Below are positions 23,072 through 31,794 of a stretch of DNA of 49,769 nucleotides, one piece after another; within the stretch, counting starts at the first letter, position 1, and every line of letters begins with the position of its first letter. The DNA is taken from the NCBI GenBank assembly GCA_022786995.1, contig JALFUW010000101.1:1-49769 (forward strand), given 5' to 3'. This stretch comes from Clostridiales bacterium (GTDB lineage Bacteria > Bacillota > Clostridia > Oscillospirales > Oscillospiraceae). The translations under genes and the position numbers were made by a program. Under the pieces are notes generated by a model that did not search any database, was not told where the DNA came from, and was given only the letters and a program-made list of their open reading frames with translations.

Positions 23072-24270
23072 CATACATGCCGTTTCCCCAAATACATGGG
23101 TACATCCTCCGGGCGTGCGGGTAATACCTGTACCGTCACAGCTTTCCCAGGGCACACTTTCCGGGCGGTTTCTTCCAGCCACTTCCCGCCGCTGCCATTC
23201 AGGGTTTTGGCCTCCAGATGGAGGGTTCCGTCAAAGCTTGCCCGGTAATCGATCAGGGCTTCCAGCGAAAACAGGGCGCTGTCCAGGTCTTCCATGGAGA
23301 TTGTCCCTTCCCGGCGGGAAACGGTGTCGATGCGCCGGGTCACGCCGCCGCAGGGACAGGGGGGCAGGATGCGGGTAAAGTCTCCCGTGCGGTAGCGGAT
23401 CAGGGGCATGGCCTCCAGCCCTACGGTGGTAATCACCAGCTCGCCGTATTCTCCTTCCGGCAAAACCTGCCCGTTTTCGCCGATAATCTCGGGAATGATG
23501 TGGTTTTCCCGCAGGTGCATGCCTTCAAAAGCCGGGCAGGTCACCGCCCCGCCCAGCCCGCACTCCCGGCTGCCGTAATGAGGGTACAATTTGCTCCCTA
23601 ATGCCGCTTCCAGCGCTTCCACCACGCACTTGGGGCAGGCATCGCCGGACACCAGCGCCCTTTCGATGGGCACAGGCCCATTGTACATCCGGCATAGTCC
23701 CAGCAGGGAAACAGGGAAACCGATATAGGTTTCCGGCTGTGTCTGCTCCACCAGCGCGGACAAGTCCGCCCAGCTTCCCCCAAAGCCCGCCCGGATGGGG
23801 ATGCCCCCCAGCTTTTCCACGGCCTTGGCAATCAGGTCGCCTAAGCCGAAGGGGCCGGAAAAGGGGAAGGCAATCAGACATTTTTCGCCGGGGCTGAGCA
23901 TTTCTCCGATTCCCGCCGCAAAGAAGCCCACGGTGTTTTCGGTGTCCCGCCGGGTGTAGAACACCCGCTTGGCAGGCCCCGTGGTGCCGGAGGTGGCCCC
24001 GGAGATCACCCGGCTCACCTCGGATTGGGAGGTCAGCAGAAACGACCCCGGAGATTTTGCCAGCATGGCGGGGGTGGTGAAGGGAAGCTGCGCAAGCTGT
24101 GCCAGATTGTCCAGCCGGGCAGGATACGCGGCGTAGATGCCGCCCCGCTCTTTCAGCCGGGCCAGTGTCTCGTTGAGTCTTTTCAGCTGCAACGCTTCCA
24201 GTCCCTCCCGGGTTAGCCGCGGGAGGGACTCGGTTTCACAAATCCAGTTATCCAGTCGTGTTCTTTTCAT
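23068..24270 (-). CDS. PaaK-like AMP-dependent ligase (DVU_1553-type)
   Basis: The 400-residue adenylate-forming protein has the P-loop ISGATSGTTGPAKR, GGSWADLSALVEQ, the motif YGSRECGLGG (in place of YGxTE) and IRYRTGD near the C-terminal hinge. It resembles phenylacetate-CoA ligases but is somewhat shorter. In my memory similar proteins are named DVU_1553-family and sit beside TrsS radical SAM proteins and C_GCAxxG proteins, as here. Its acid substrate is unknown. The start at 24270 overlaps the radical SAM stop codon (ATGA). It is the last gene of its operon. Confidence 0.85.
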   Translation of the reverse strand: MKRTRLDNWICETESLPRLTREGLEALQLKRLNETLARLKERGGIYAAYPARLDNLAQLAQLPFTTPAMLAKSPGSFLLTSQSEVSRVISGATSGTTGPAKRVFYTRRDTENTVGFFAAGIGEMLSPGEKCLIAFPFSGPFGLGDLIAKAVEKLGGIPIRAGFGGSWADLSALVEQTQPETYIGFPVSLLGLCRMYNGPVPIERALVSGDACPKCVVEALEAALGSKLYPHYGSRECGLGGAVTCPAFEGMHLRENHIIPEIIGENGQVLPEGEYGELVITTVGLEAMPLIRYRTGDFTRILPPCPCGGVTRRIDTVSRREGTISMEDLDSALFSLEALIDYRASFDGTLHLEAKTLNGSGGKWLEETARKVCPGKAVTVQVLPARPEDVPMYLGKRHVC

Positions 24271-25568
24271 TTGCGGTACAGTGCCTTTCCGTTCACATCC
24301 GTCAGATTGTAGGCGCAGAAGGGAACCATGCCCTTTTGCGTATCCACCTCGCAGATGTAGCACCGGCGCAGCCGGTCAAGGTCTAAGTTGTAAGCATCCT
24401 GAAACACCATGCCGGAAACCGTGAAGGTATTTTCCACCGTCTTCTGCAAAAAGGCGTCCAGCGAGGCGGTATCGCTGTCACCGTCACAGCAGGAAGCCTT
24501 TCCGCTCCACTGTTGGGACACAAAATCCCGGGCGTCGCTGCTCTTGACACAACAGCACTGGCTCCTTCTGCGGGGCAGGGCTTTTAAGGACCCGTCGGGT
24601 TTTCGCAGGTAGCTGGCATGGAAGGAGCAATAGGGACTTTCCGCGCCGCCGCCGCCGCCAAAATCGGATGCTTTCATTAACCCCTCCGTCTGTTCCTCGA
24701 TGCGCCGCAGGACGGCGGGAATGGTCAATCTTTTTTCCGGGACTTCCAGTCCGCAGCGGCCGAAATAGGAGATGGGCTGGATGTGGACACCCCGGACATG
24801 AGGAGCGTGAGCCAGAGCGAAGCGAAGAATGTCCCCCAGCGCGTGATCGTTGACCCCCGGCGCCACGGTGGGCACCAGCACCACCGGCAGCCCCGCGGCC
24901 TTGCAATTTTCGATGGCCCGGAGCTTTGCCCCCGTCAGCGCCGCACCCCGCAGGGTTTGATAGATTTCGTCGTCCAGCCCGTCAAATTGGAGGAACACTA
25001 CGCTGACCCCGGCTTTTGCCAGATATTCCGCATAGCCGACTTCCTCTGCGATACGAACACCATTGGTATTGAGCTGAAAGAAGGTAAAGCCCTTTTTCTT
25101 TCCCAGCGCGATGATTTTGTCCAGATCCTCCAGCAGGGTAGGCTCGCCGCCGGAGAGCTGGATGTTGAAGGGGCCGCCGTGCTCCATGAGAAGGTCGTAC
25201 TGCTTCCCGATTTCCTCCACGGATAGGTCATGGGGTGTCTGCTCTCCGGCGCTGGAAAAGCACACCGGGCAGCTTAAGTTACAGCGGTTGGTCAGTTCCA
25301 GCAGCACGCAGCAGCCGTCCCGCTCATGGTTCTGGCACAGGCCGCAGTCGTTGGGGCAGCCCCGCTCCGCTTCTCTCGCCCGGACGGGTGTCACGGGGGC
25401 ATTGCTGTCCCCGGCCGCCCAGCCGATGTAGCTTTCCAGATCGCCCTCCCAGATCAGGGTTTTGAAGGAGCCGTGCTCCCAGCACTTTTTCTCCAGATAG
25501 ATATTTCCGTCCTCCCCTACGGTCTTGACGGCGGGAATCCGCGCCAGACACACCGGGCTGACGCTCAT
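24267..25568 (-). CDS. TrsS-like radical SAM protein
   Basis: The 433-residue protein has the radical SAM cluster motif CNLSCPVC (CX3CX2C), FNIQLSGGEPTLLEDL as the SAM-binding GGE block, and many extra cysteines. CPNDCGLCQNH lies before the radical SAM core. QCCCVKSS, SCCDGDSD and CYICEV lie after it, so further iron-sulfur clusters are likely. This layout resembles the radical SAM (seleno)protein TrsS family as I remember it. In the family a selenocysteine may occupy one of these positions; here all are cysteine codons. The reaction is unknown. It starts 17 bases after the C_GCAxxG gene and overlaps the ligase by four bases. Confidence 0.85.
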   Translation of the reverse strand: MSVSPVCLARIPAVKTVGEDGNIYLEKKCWEHGSFKTLIWEGDLESYIGWAAGDSNAPVTPVRAREAERGCPNDCGLCQNHERDGCCVLLELTNRCNLSCPVCFSSAGEQTPHDLSVEEIGKQYDLLMEHGGPFNIQLSGGEPTLLEDLDKIIALGKKKGFTFFQLNTNGVRIAEEVGYAEYLAKAGVSVVFLQFDGLDDEIYQTLRGAALTGAKLRAIENCKAAGLPVVLVPTVAPGVNDHALGDILRFALAHAPHVRGVHIQPISYFGRCGLEVPEKRLTIPAVLRRIEEQTEGLMKASDFGGGGGAESPYCSFHASYLRKPDGSLKALPRRRSQCCCVKSSDARDFVSQQWSGKASCCDGDSDTASLDAFLQKTVENTFTVSGMVFQDAYNLDLDRLRRCYICEVDTQKGMVPFCAYNLTDVNGKALYRK

Positions 25569-25585
25569 GGTTTTCCGATTTCCAT

Positions 25586-26011
25586 TTACAGCAGTCCCCG
25601 GCTTTCCAGTATTTCCATACATTTTTTGTAGGTGGAAGCGATAATGGATGGACAATACTGGACTTTTTTCGCAGGATTGGTACCCACAATATCCCGGCAG
25701 TCGATGCCCATGTATTCCAGCTCCATTTCCTCGGTGAACCACTTGGTAAAATCCCCCAAAGCGGCCTTATGATGGGCGCTTTCAAAGCTGCGTTCATCGG
25801 GTTTGCCCGTAAAATAGGAAATCAGGCAGGCCCCCGCCGCCATGCAGCCGCAAACGTCCCCGCTGCCGCCGATGCCGCCGTTCAGGCCCTGCATACACTG
25901 CGTAAGCTTCGGATTTTCCTCCCCCACAGTGTCCAGCAGCAGAATCGCCAGAATCTGCCCGCAGGCGTAGCCATAGCGGCTCAGCTCCATGATCCGTTCT
26001 TCCAAGTCCAT
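25586..26011 (-). CDS. C_GCAxxG_C_C-family redox protein (DVU_1555-type)
   Basis: The 141-residue protein shows the family pattern: GYACGQILAILLLD near the N-terminus, then GDVCGCMAAGACLI in the middle, and single cysteines near residues 101 and 116 (DCRDIV, YCPSII). Members are presumed redox or metal-binding proteins. Start is at 26011 (MDLEERIMELS), only a few bases after the stop codon of the recombinase remnant; only a weak GAGG-like site precedes it. The gene is complete, but its native promoter and upstream partner have probably been displaced by the recombinase insertion. Confidence 0.82.
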   Translation of the reverse strand: MDLEERIMELSRYGYACGQILAILLLDTVGEENPKLTQCMQGLNGGIGGSGDVCGCMAAGACLISYFTGKPDERSFESAHHKAALGDFTKWFTEEMELEYMGIDCRDIVGTNPAKKVQYCPSIIASTYKKCMEILESRGLL

Positions 26012-26015
26012 GTCC

Positions 26016-27130
26016 TCACACCCTTTCGCACACGAATAACACATAGGTGTATTTCTTTCCCCGGGGCGGGCAAACGTCGACGGTAGTCTCAGATTCCAAG
26101 GAATATTCCTTTACTTCCCCGCCTTCAACAGGCATCGGGAAATTGAATACAATACCCCTGATCCAGCAGCCGTCCTTCCTCTTTTCCGGGTACAGGTCAA
26201 TTCTTTCGATGAAGGCCTTCATAAGTTCCTTCCGCTCGGCTTCTGTAGCGGAGTTGTAAACCGCATCGAAAGCCAGGAGCAGCCGATAGATATTGTCACC
26301 GGAGATTTTCTCCTGCCGGATACTGCGAATCTGACTTTGCAGCTCATCGATCTGAGACTCGATTTCTACCATGATATCATATTGTTCGTCATAGCGGCGC
26401 TGCAAATCAGAAATTTTTCTGTCATAGTGCGGGTCGCCAATATCCAGCGTGTCCATCTGACGCTCCAACCGGGTTTTCGTACCGAGGGTCTGCTTCAGCC
26501 GCCCCTGCAAAACTTCCACTTGCTGTTCAAGGGTAGCAGTATCTACTGCCGTTCCGATTTTTGCTTGAATGGCTTCTGCAAACCGGGGCTTATTGACCAT
26601 GGCGGAAATGATCCTGGCAACTGCATTGTTCAGCTCTGCCTGATCTATGTTCAGTCGGAAACTGCACTCATGCCCGGAGGCAGTGATTGTATTCTTGCAA
26701 TAGTAGTAATACCGTGTTTTCTTGTCCCTGCCATGTGCTTTGGCGATGTTGCCGTACATACCTTTTCCACAGCATGGACATCTCAGAATGCCGGACAGGA
26801 TGTGGGCATGGTCTGGATTGTTGACCTTTTCCCGCTTAAAGGAATTGCGCTTTCGCTTTTCCTGCGCCAGATACCAATCTTCTTCGGAAATGATGGCCTC
26901 ATGCTGTCCGTCATAAACGGGAAACTCAGACTGTTCGACCACATTTCTGCCACAGCAGACAGAACTGAAATCATCAGCTTACCGGCATCTTTGGAACTGT
27001 CAATGCCATCTTCCACGCAGATCAGATTCACACCGAAATCCTGCATGAGCTGCAAAGAGTTCAGAACGTCCGCCGCATTTCTTCCGAAACGTGAGAGCTT
27101 AAAAACCAGCACATAGGAAACGCCATCTTT
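26016..27130 (-). pseudogene. Large serine recombinase, decayed
   Basis: Two blocks of a large serine recombinase are joined out of frame. Block one (27130-26943) has the catalytic-domain part VLVFKLSRFGRNAADVLNSL, ICVEDGIDSSKDAGK and ISVLSAVAEM. Block two (26942-26016) has VVEQSEFPVYDGQHEAIISE, the zinc ribbon LRCPCCGKGMYGN...YYYYCKN...HECSF and a long coiled coil. Missing are the N-terminal strand with the nucleophilic serine and about 120 residues between the blocks. Such recombinases move conjugative elements and prophages. It is inactive. It interrupts the oxidoreductase gene at 27131. Confidence 0.85.
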
Positions 27131-28189
27131 GTTCATCATGTGGTCGCCCATGATGATGGACACGTTGTTGTAGATCTCCCGGGTGAGAATCCGGGGGAAT
27201 TTTTTGTAGTGCTGTAAGTACGCGCAGCCCTTAATGCACTCCTCGCACCGGCACTGGATGCAGCGCCGGGCCTCTGCCATGGCACTGTCCCGGTCTGTGC
27301 AGGAAATCCGCTTGGAGGGAGCAACCCCTTCCAGCGAGGTGTAGAGCCTTGTTTCTACGCTGCCTTCTTCGCCCCGTGTGTTGGCAGGGTCGAGATTTTG
27401 CGCCAGCCGGTCAGCGGACAGGGCGGCTTTTTTCGCCCCGAAGGCCGCGCCCAGCACGCCCTCGGTTTTTCCTGTGATCAGCTTATGCTCCCGGCAGACC
27501 ATCACCGCTTCGTCAACGGCAAGCCCGGGAAACAGAATCCGGGCGGTATCATAAGCGGCGCAGAGCAGATCGAATGCTCCCACTTTTTCCGAAAAAACGG
27601 CGGCGGGGTCGGTATTCCACACAAAGGTGATATCCATTCGGGACAGCGCCTTTGCGGAAGCCGTCAGGACTTCCTCCGGCAGCTCCGGGGCGCAGGCCCG
27701 TACAAAAGCGTCATAGCCATCTTCCTTGCAGAACACCGTCACCGGGTACATTTTGCGGCTCAGCTCACCGGCTAAGAACAGGGTAAACAGGTCGCCGCCG
27801 AAAATGGCGGCTTTTTTGTTCTTTTTCCGCAGAAGTCCCCTTTTTTGGGGGCTGGCGCCAAAGCGAAGGGCGGCTTTTTCCAATTCCCGGATGGACACGC
27901 CTTCCCCAAGCTCCCTGAGCTTGCATTTCCCTTCACAGGGCGCTTCGCAGGCGGCGCACAGGATGTGGGGGAAGGGGGTGACTTTATCGTACAGCGCCAG
28001 CGCCTTGTCAAAATCCCCGGCGGCAACAGCGGCGACCATGGCCTTGGTGTCCAGCTTCAAAGGACACGCCGCATTGCAGTAGGGGGGCTGCTCGTGGACG
28101 CACAGGTGCTCAATGGCTTCCAATTCCTCCTTGGAAAACATCCGCTTCTGACGGTATACATGGGTGGAGGCCCGTTCTTCGATAATCAT
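27131..28189 (-). pseudogene. Dicluster-binding FAD oxidoreductase, truncated by recombinase
   Basis: The first 353 codons encode a ferredoxin-like helical domain as in glutamate-synthase small subunits: PPYCNAACPLKLDTKAM, HILCAACEAPCEGKCKLRE and, later, CIQCRCEECIKGCAYLQHY. The reading breaks at NNVSIIMGDHMMN, after which 63 residues of serine recombinase follow in frame and then about 50 out-of-frame residues, giving a chimeric 468-codon ORF (26783-28189). In my memory the intact family is much longer, with further cysteine clusters after this point, and belongs to Trs-type loci. The native protein is surely lost. It reads toward the C_GCAxxG, radical SAM and ligase genes and was probably their upstream partner. 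Confidence 0.8.
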
Positions 28190-28226
28190 GGCTTCTCACT
28201 TCCCTTTCAAAGGATGAACGATTCAT

Positions 28227-28359
28227 TCGTAGGGCGGGGTCATGACCCCGCCGACGCACCAATTTGAACACCCGGCCTGCTCAAAATCGTACCGTGTGCG
28301 TCGTTATTTACCTGAATAATATCCAACCTGGTCGGCGGAGTCATGACTCCGCCCTACGA
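28227..28359. mobile_element. Palindromic repeat element, 133 bp, TCGTAGGGCGG ends
   Basis: The ends are 29-bp inverted repeats with two mismatches (28227-28255 and 28331-28359). Each arm is itself a palindrome around GCGGGGTCATGACCCCGC, so the element can form two hairpins or one long stem. The 75-bp centre is AT-richer and non-coding. This style of element is common in intergenic regions of Clostridia in my experience. It separates the oxidoreductase from the hydroxylase remnant. Confidence 0.7.
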
Positions 28360-28418
28360 TGGTGCGATATAACAATGAAGAGGCGGTTGCCCGCCTCTCC
28401 ATGATAGCATACTTTGAC

Positions 28419-28847
28419 TTACTTTTCCAGATCCTTGAGAGCAGCCAGAACAACCTCAGGCAGGGCGGGGATACGGGTGATCCGCGCGCCGGTAGCGTTG
28501 TAGATGGCGTTTAGGATGGCGGGGTGGGGAGCGTCCAGCGGAGCCTCGCCGCAGCCGGCAGCGCCGTAGGGGCCTTCGGGACGGTAGGTCTCGACGTAGT
28601 GCAGCTCGATGTCATCGGGCACATCCTTGGGGTAAGGAATACCGCAGCCCTTCAGGCTGGTGTGCTTGGTCAGGTCATCGAAGTCCTCGCTGAGGGCCAG
28701 GCCGATGCCCTGGGCCAGACCGCCGTAGAAGTTGCCGTCCACCAGCAGCCGGTTCATAATGGTGCCCACGTCGGCAACACAGGTAAACTTCTCAACGGTG
28801 ACTTCCTTTGCGGAAACCTCGAAAACTGCGCCGTCCATGCCAATCAC
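28419..28847 (-). pseudogene. Molybdenum hydroxylase (aldehyde oxidoreductase/xanthine dehydrogenase type), C-terminal fragment
   Basis: The reading frame matches the last ~140 residues of a molybdopterin-binding subunit: FTCVADVGTIMNRLLVDGNF, GGLAQGIGLALSEDF, PEGPYGAAGCGEAPLDAPHP with the catalytic glutamate in GCGEAPL, and ITRIPALPEVVLAAL. An in-frame stop lies just upstream of 28847, and no earlier part of the ~750-900-residue enzyme is in the window. It is therefore a remnant. It fits the surrounding molybdenum genes and suggests the host once had a complete Mo enzyme here. Confidence 0.85.
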
Positions 28848-28951
28848 CTGACCTTTTTAAGCGGTTGGGAAGATTCCCACCTACGATTTTATTTTATCTT
28901 AAGTCGTGACAGGTTTACAACTTACAACCAAATACAAGTCGCAGAAAAATG

Positions 28952-28988
28952 GCAACGGTGATTGCGCACTTTGCACAATCACCGTTGC
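28952..28988. terminator. Terminator-like hairpin
   Basis: Perfect 13-bp stem GCAACGGTGATTG/CAATCACCGTTGC with an 11-nt loop. There is no strong T run. Confidence 0.5.
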
Positions 28989-29071
28989 AAAATAATCCTA
29001 TGATTTATATTTAATGCCGATCGCTATAACGCAGTCAGCGGCAAACTGGAATTTGGCGGCGAGCCGTTGCT

Positions 29072-29124
29072 GACAATGCGTCACGGACGCCGGGCGGACA
29101 TCCAACGTCCTTTGGGCCCTCGAC
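29072..29124 (-). repeat. 53-bp intergenic repeat, copy C
   Basis: On the minus strand it begins GTCGAGGGCCCAAAGGACG and ends ACGCATTGTC; it is the most diverged of the three copies. Bases 28860-29470 hold no gene that I can support, only this repeat and hairpins. Confidence 0.65.
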
Positions 29125-29158
29125 CGAAAAACGTTGCGAAATTGATTTTTCATAGTTT

Positions 29159-29186
29159 TTCTCAATAGAATGGGTTCATTTGAGAA
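29159..29186. repeat. TTCTCAAT-type hairpin
   Basis: TTCTCAA...TTGAGAA palindrome, 28 bp, related to 98-129 and 18096-18127. It starts 35 bases after the 53-bp repeat. Confidence 0.45.
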
Positions 29187-29257
29187 AAGCATTACAACTT
29201 CAACGCCATTCAATATACTCCCGAACCCGGGAATCCAGAGGAATGACAAATCGTGAT

Positions 29258-29317
29258 ATGCTCCCCATAGCGCAGGCACTCGAAACAGCAATTTCGGGCC
29301 TGTACTATGGGGAGCAT
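29258..29317. terminator. Long hairpin with 20-bp arms
   Basis: Arms starting ATGCTCCCCATAG and ending CTATGGGGAGCAT pair over about 20 bp with one or two mismatches, with an inner CGAAA/TTTCG stem. TTTT follows on the plus side. It could terminate the gfo operon from the right (it lies 155 bases beyond the stop) or be a small structured RNA. Confidence 0.45.
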
Positions 29318-29472
29318 TTTAACATTTGGGCGCGGCTCATCCGCTGCGGCCTGGTCAGCCCTGAGCGCGGGAAGGTGTTCTGATCAGCTGGTTCATCCGC
29401 AATTCATCGCTGTCACCTTCGATTCTTCTGACGCTGCTGAGAATGTACGCTGAGGATGAGACTGATATTTGC

Positions 29473-30609
29473 TCACATCGGAAGCAACAGACTGGCTGCA
29501 CTGCCGATTTCTGTGGAGAGCATTTCAGGATCAATCTGGGGCAGGGGCGCGGGCTGCCGGAATTCGGAGTGGATGGGTATGAAAGCGCCGGATTCTCCGG
29601 CCTTCAGCAGTGCGGTCAGGATCTCTAGAGAGTGCAGTGCCATCTCCTTGGAAGCGCGATTCGGCCTGTGCTCTGCGATGGCTTGAGCCATCTCTGCCGG
29701 GCCTACGCCCCGGGAGTTGCCGCTGTAGGGAGTAGCCTGGGGCAATTCCACAGGCTTCTGCTCAGCTTCCGTGGAATTGGGGAAAAACAGAACTTTGCCG
29801 CCGAAGCAGTCCGGATCCGGCAGGCGAAGGATACCCTTTGTGCCGTAAATTGTAAAGTAGGGCTCACCAAAGGTATTGCTTTCGGAGTCCAGATGGAAGG
29901 TTCCGATCACGCCGTTTCGCATGCGAAGAATGGCGCTGACCTGACTTTCGTTGGGACTGGAAACCGGTTTTCCGAAATCAGGGCCGGGCAGGATGTTGCT
30001 GTGGGTCTTGTAAGGCGTGCCAATGATGCCGCCAACCTGCGCGGCCGGGCCAAACAGACTGCACAGCGCTGTGGTGTAGTAGACACAGAAATCCAGCAGA
30101 ACGCCGGCCCCTGGTTCCTGAAGGAAGGGGTACATACACAGCAGAAGGCTGTTATTGCGATGGGCGGAGATGGCAAAAGAGTGCACTTCGCCAAGCATCC
30201 CACTGTCAATGGCCTGGCGGGCAGCCTGCAATGCGCTGCCCAGGAAGGTATCTGGTGCGGAACCGAGATACAGCTCTTTCTCGTCCGCCAGCGCAATCAG
30301 TTCCTGCGCTTTTTCCACGCTGAGGGTGATGGTTTTCTCGGTATAAACATGCTTCCCTGCCAGCAGCGCCTGGCGGATCAGGTCATAGTGGGCGCCTACC
30401 GGGGTGAGGTTGACAACCATTTCGATGTCCGGGTCGGCTAGCAGGGCTTCTACGGTACAAGCGCGAATTCCAAATTGAGCGGCCCGTTTCTGAGCACGCT
30501 CCAAGTGCTTTGCGGCAATGGCAATGACATTCAGATTGGGAAAAAGGTTGATCATGTTGTGCAGATAGATTTCGCTGATAATTCCCGCACCAATAACACC
30601 AACATTCAT
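29473..30609 (-). CDS. Gfo/Idh/MocA-family dehydrogenase 1
   Basis: The 378-residue NAD(P)-dependent enzyme has the N-terminal Rossmann motif VGVIGAGIISEIYLHNM and the family block GKHVYTEKTITLSVEKAQEL, where the EKTIT lysine is the usual catalytic/cofactor residue. The second half is the beta-sheet substrate domain. Such enzymes oxidise or reduce hydroxyl groups of sugars, often giving keto-sugars. It is the last gene of the lacI-rbsK-gfo-gfo operon, 22 bases after gfo 2. AAGGAGCAGAACCT precedes the ATG. The two Gfo proteins are clearly different in sequence and probably act on different substrates or steps. Confidence 0.9.
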   Translation of the reverse strand: MNVGVIGAGIISEIYLHNMINLFPNLNVIAIAAKHLERAQKRAAQFGIRACTVEALLADPDIEMVVNLTPVGAHYDLIRQALLAGKHVYTEKTITLSVEKAQELIALADEKELYLGSAPDTFLGSALQAARQAIDSGMLGEVHSFAISAHRNNSLLLCMYPFLQEPGAGVLLDFCVYYTTALCSLFGPAAQVGGIIGTPYKTHSNILPGPDFGKPVSSPNESQVSAILRMRNGVIGTFHLDSESNTFGEPYFTIYGTKGILRLPDPDCFGGKVLFFPNSTEAEQKPVELPQATPYSGNSRGVGPAEMAQAIAEHRPNRASKEMALHSLEILTALLKAGESGAFIPIHSEFRQPAPLPQIDPEMLSTEIGSAASLLLPM

Positions 30610-30631
30610 AGGTTCTGCTCCTTATTATCAA

Positions 30632-31768
30632 TTACAGGTCTACCCAGATGCCGCCGGCTTCACTGGACGCAAGACAAGCCTCGACGAACCGTACGCCCTC
30701 AACGCCGTCGTCCACAGTGGGATAGTCGATCATTTCCGGCACGAAGATTCCCTCTTTTTTTGCATTCAGGCACTGGCAGAAGGAACGGTAGAGGTTGGCC
30801 ATGGATTCCAGCCATCCTTCCGTATGCCCGGAAGGAAGTCTGCCGTATTTTGCAGCACCGGGAAGAATGCCTGCATCGCCCCGATGAAGATCCGTGCGGA
30901 TACCGTCGCGGGTGGTGACCAGCACCTGTTCGCTGGTCTCCTGCCGCCATTCGATGGTGCCGTTTTCACCGAAGATCCGAACACGCAGATCGTTGTCGTG
31001 ACCGATCGCCACTTGACTGGCCCAGTAGCAGCCGGTAGCGCCGCCTTCATATTCCAAAAGCACCACGTCGTTGTCATCGAGAACCCGGTTAGGAACCTGA
31101 TGCTCCAGCCTGGCCAGAACCCGGCGGATTTTCAGCCCAGTCATCATGGAAACAGCGTTCTCTATATGGGTGCCCAGGTCGCCCAGACAGTTGACTTTTC
31201 CGGCCTGACTGGGATCGCAGCGCCACTGACCCTGCTTTCCGCCCCAATCGTCCTCGTGGGCAAGCCAGCCCTGAGGATACTCCGCCATGACCATGCGGAT
31301 CTTTCCCAGATTGCCGCCCTGAATATAGCGGCGGATGTGCTTGGCGGTAACATGCCCCATGTAGGTGTAAGCCACCATAAACGGAAGATCCTTCTGCCTT
31401 GCCAGCGCCTGCAGCTCCAGCGCCTGCTCCAGGGTCAGGCACAGGGGCTTTTCGCAGGAAACGGGAATGCCGGCTTCCAGAAACGCCTTGCAGGCAGGGT
31501 AGTGGGAGACGTTGGGTGTGGTAATGACCACAAAATCGATACCGTCCTCCCGGGCAGCTTCCGCAGCTGCCATTTCCTGAAAAGAGGCATAGCAGCGGTC
31601 ATCTGCAACCCCCAGTTCCGTGCCGGTCTTCCGGCTTATCTCAGCGCTGCGGGAGAAGCATCCAGCTGTAAGCTGCGCCAAATCGTCGATGCGGATGGCG
31701 CGGCGATGGGCCTGCCCAATGAAGGAACCGGCTCCGCCGCCGACCATACCGTAATTCAGCTTTTTCAT
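30632..31768 (-). CDS. Gfo/Idh/MocA-family dehydrogenase 2
   Basis: The 378-residue enzyme starts YGMVGGGAGSFIGQAHRRA (Rossmann) and has GIPVSCEKPLCLTLEQALEL with the EKP lysine. CLGDLGTHIENAVSMMTGL carries the conserved D-x-x-x-H pair of the active site. It resembles the myo-inositol/keto-sugar dehydrogenase branch with the WALKHEDD-like stretch WLAHEDDWGGKQGQWRCDP. It probably interconverts a sugar and its keto form. It lies 26 bases after the kinase gene and is in one operon with it. Confidence 0.92.
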   Translation of the reverse strand: MKKLNYGMVGGGAGSFIGQAHRRAIRIDDLAQLTAGCFSRSAEISRKTGTELGVADDRCYASFQEMAAAEAAREDGIDFVVITTPNVSHYPACKAFLEAGIPVSCEKPLCLTLEQALELQALARQKDLPFMVAYTYMGHVTAKHIRRYIQGGNLGKIRMVMAEYPQGWLAHEDDWGGKQGQWRCDPSQAGKVNCLGDLGTHIENAVSMMTGLKIRRVLARLEHQVPNRVLDDNDVVLLEYEGGATGCYWASQVAIGHDNDLRVRIFGENGTIEWRQETSEQVLVTTRDGIRTDLHRGDAGILPGAAKYGRLPSGHTEGWLESMANLYRSFCQCLNAKKEGIFVPEMIDYPTVDDGVEGVRFVEACLASSEAGGIWVDL

Positions 31769-31794
31769 TGAAAATACCGCCTTTTCCTACCAGC

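Noticed and set aside
24267..25568. Selenocysteine (in-frame TGA) in the TrsS-like protein
   Set aside because: The candidate positions are ordinary cysteine codons and the frame has no internal TGA.
29180..29383. 67-codon plus-strand frame
   Set aside because: It spans the 60-base hairpin and a palindromic repeat; no coding signal.
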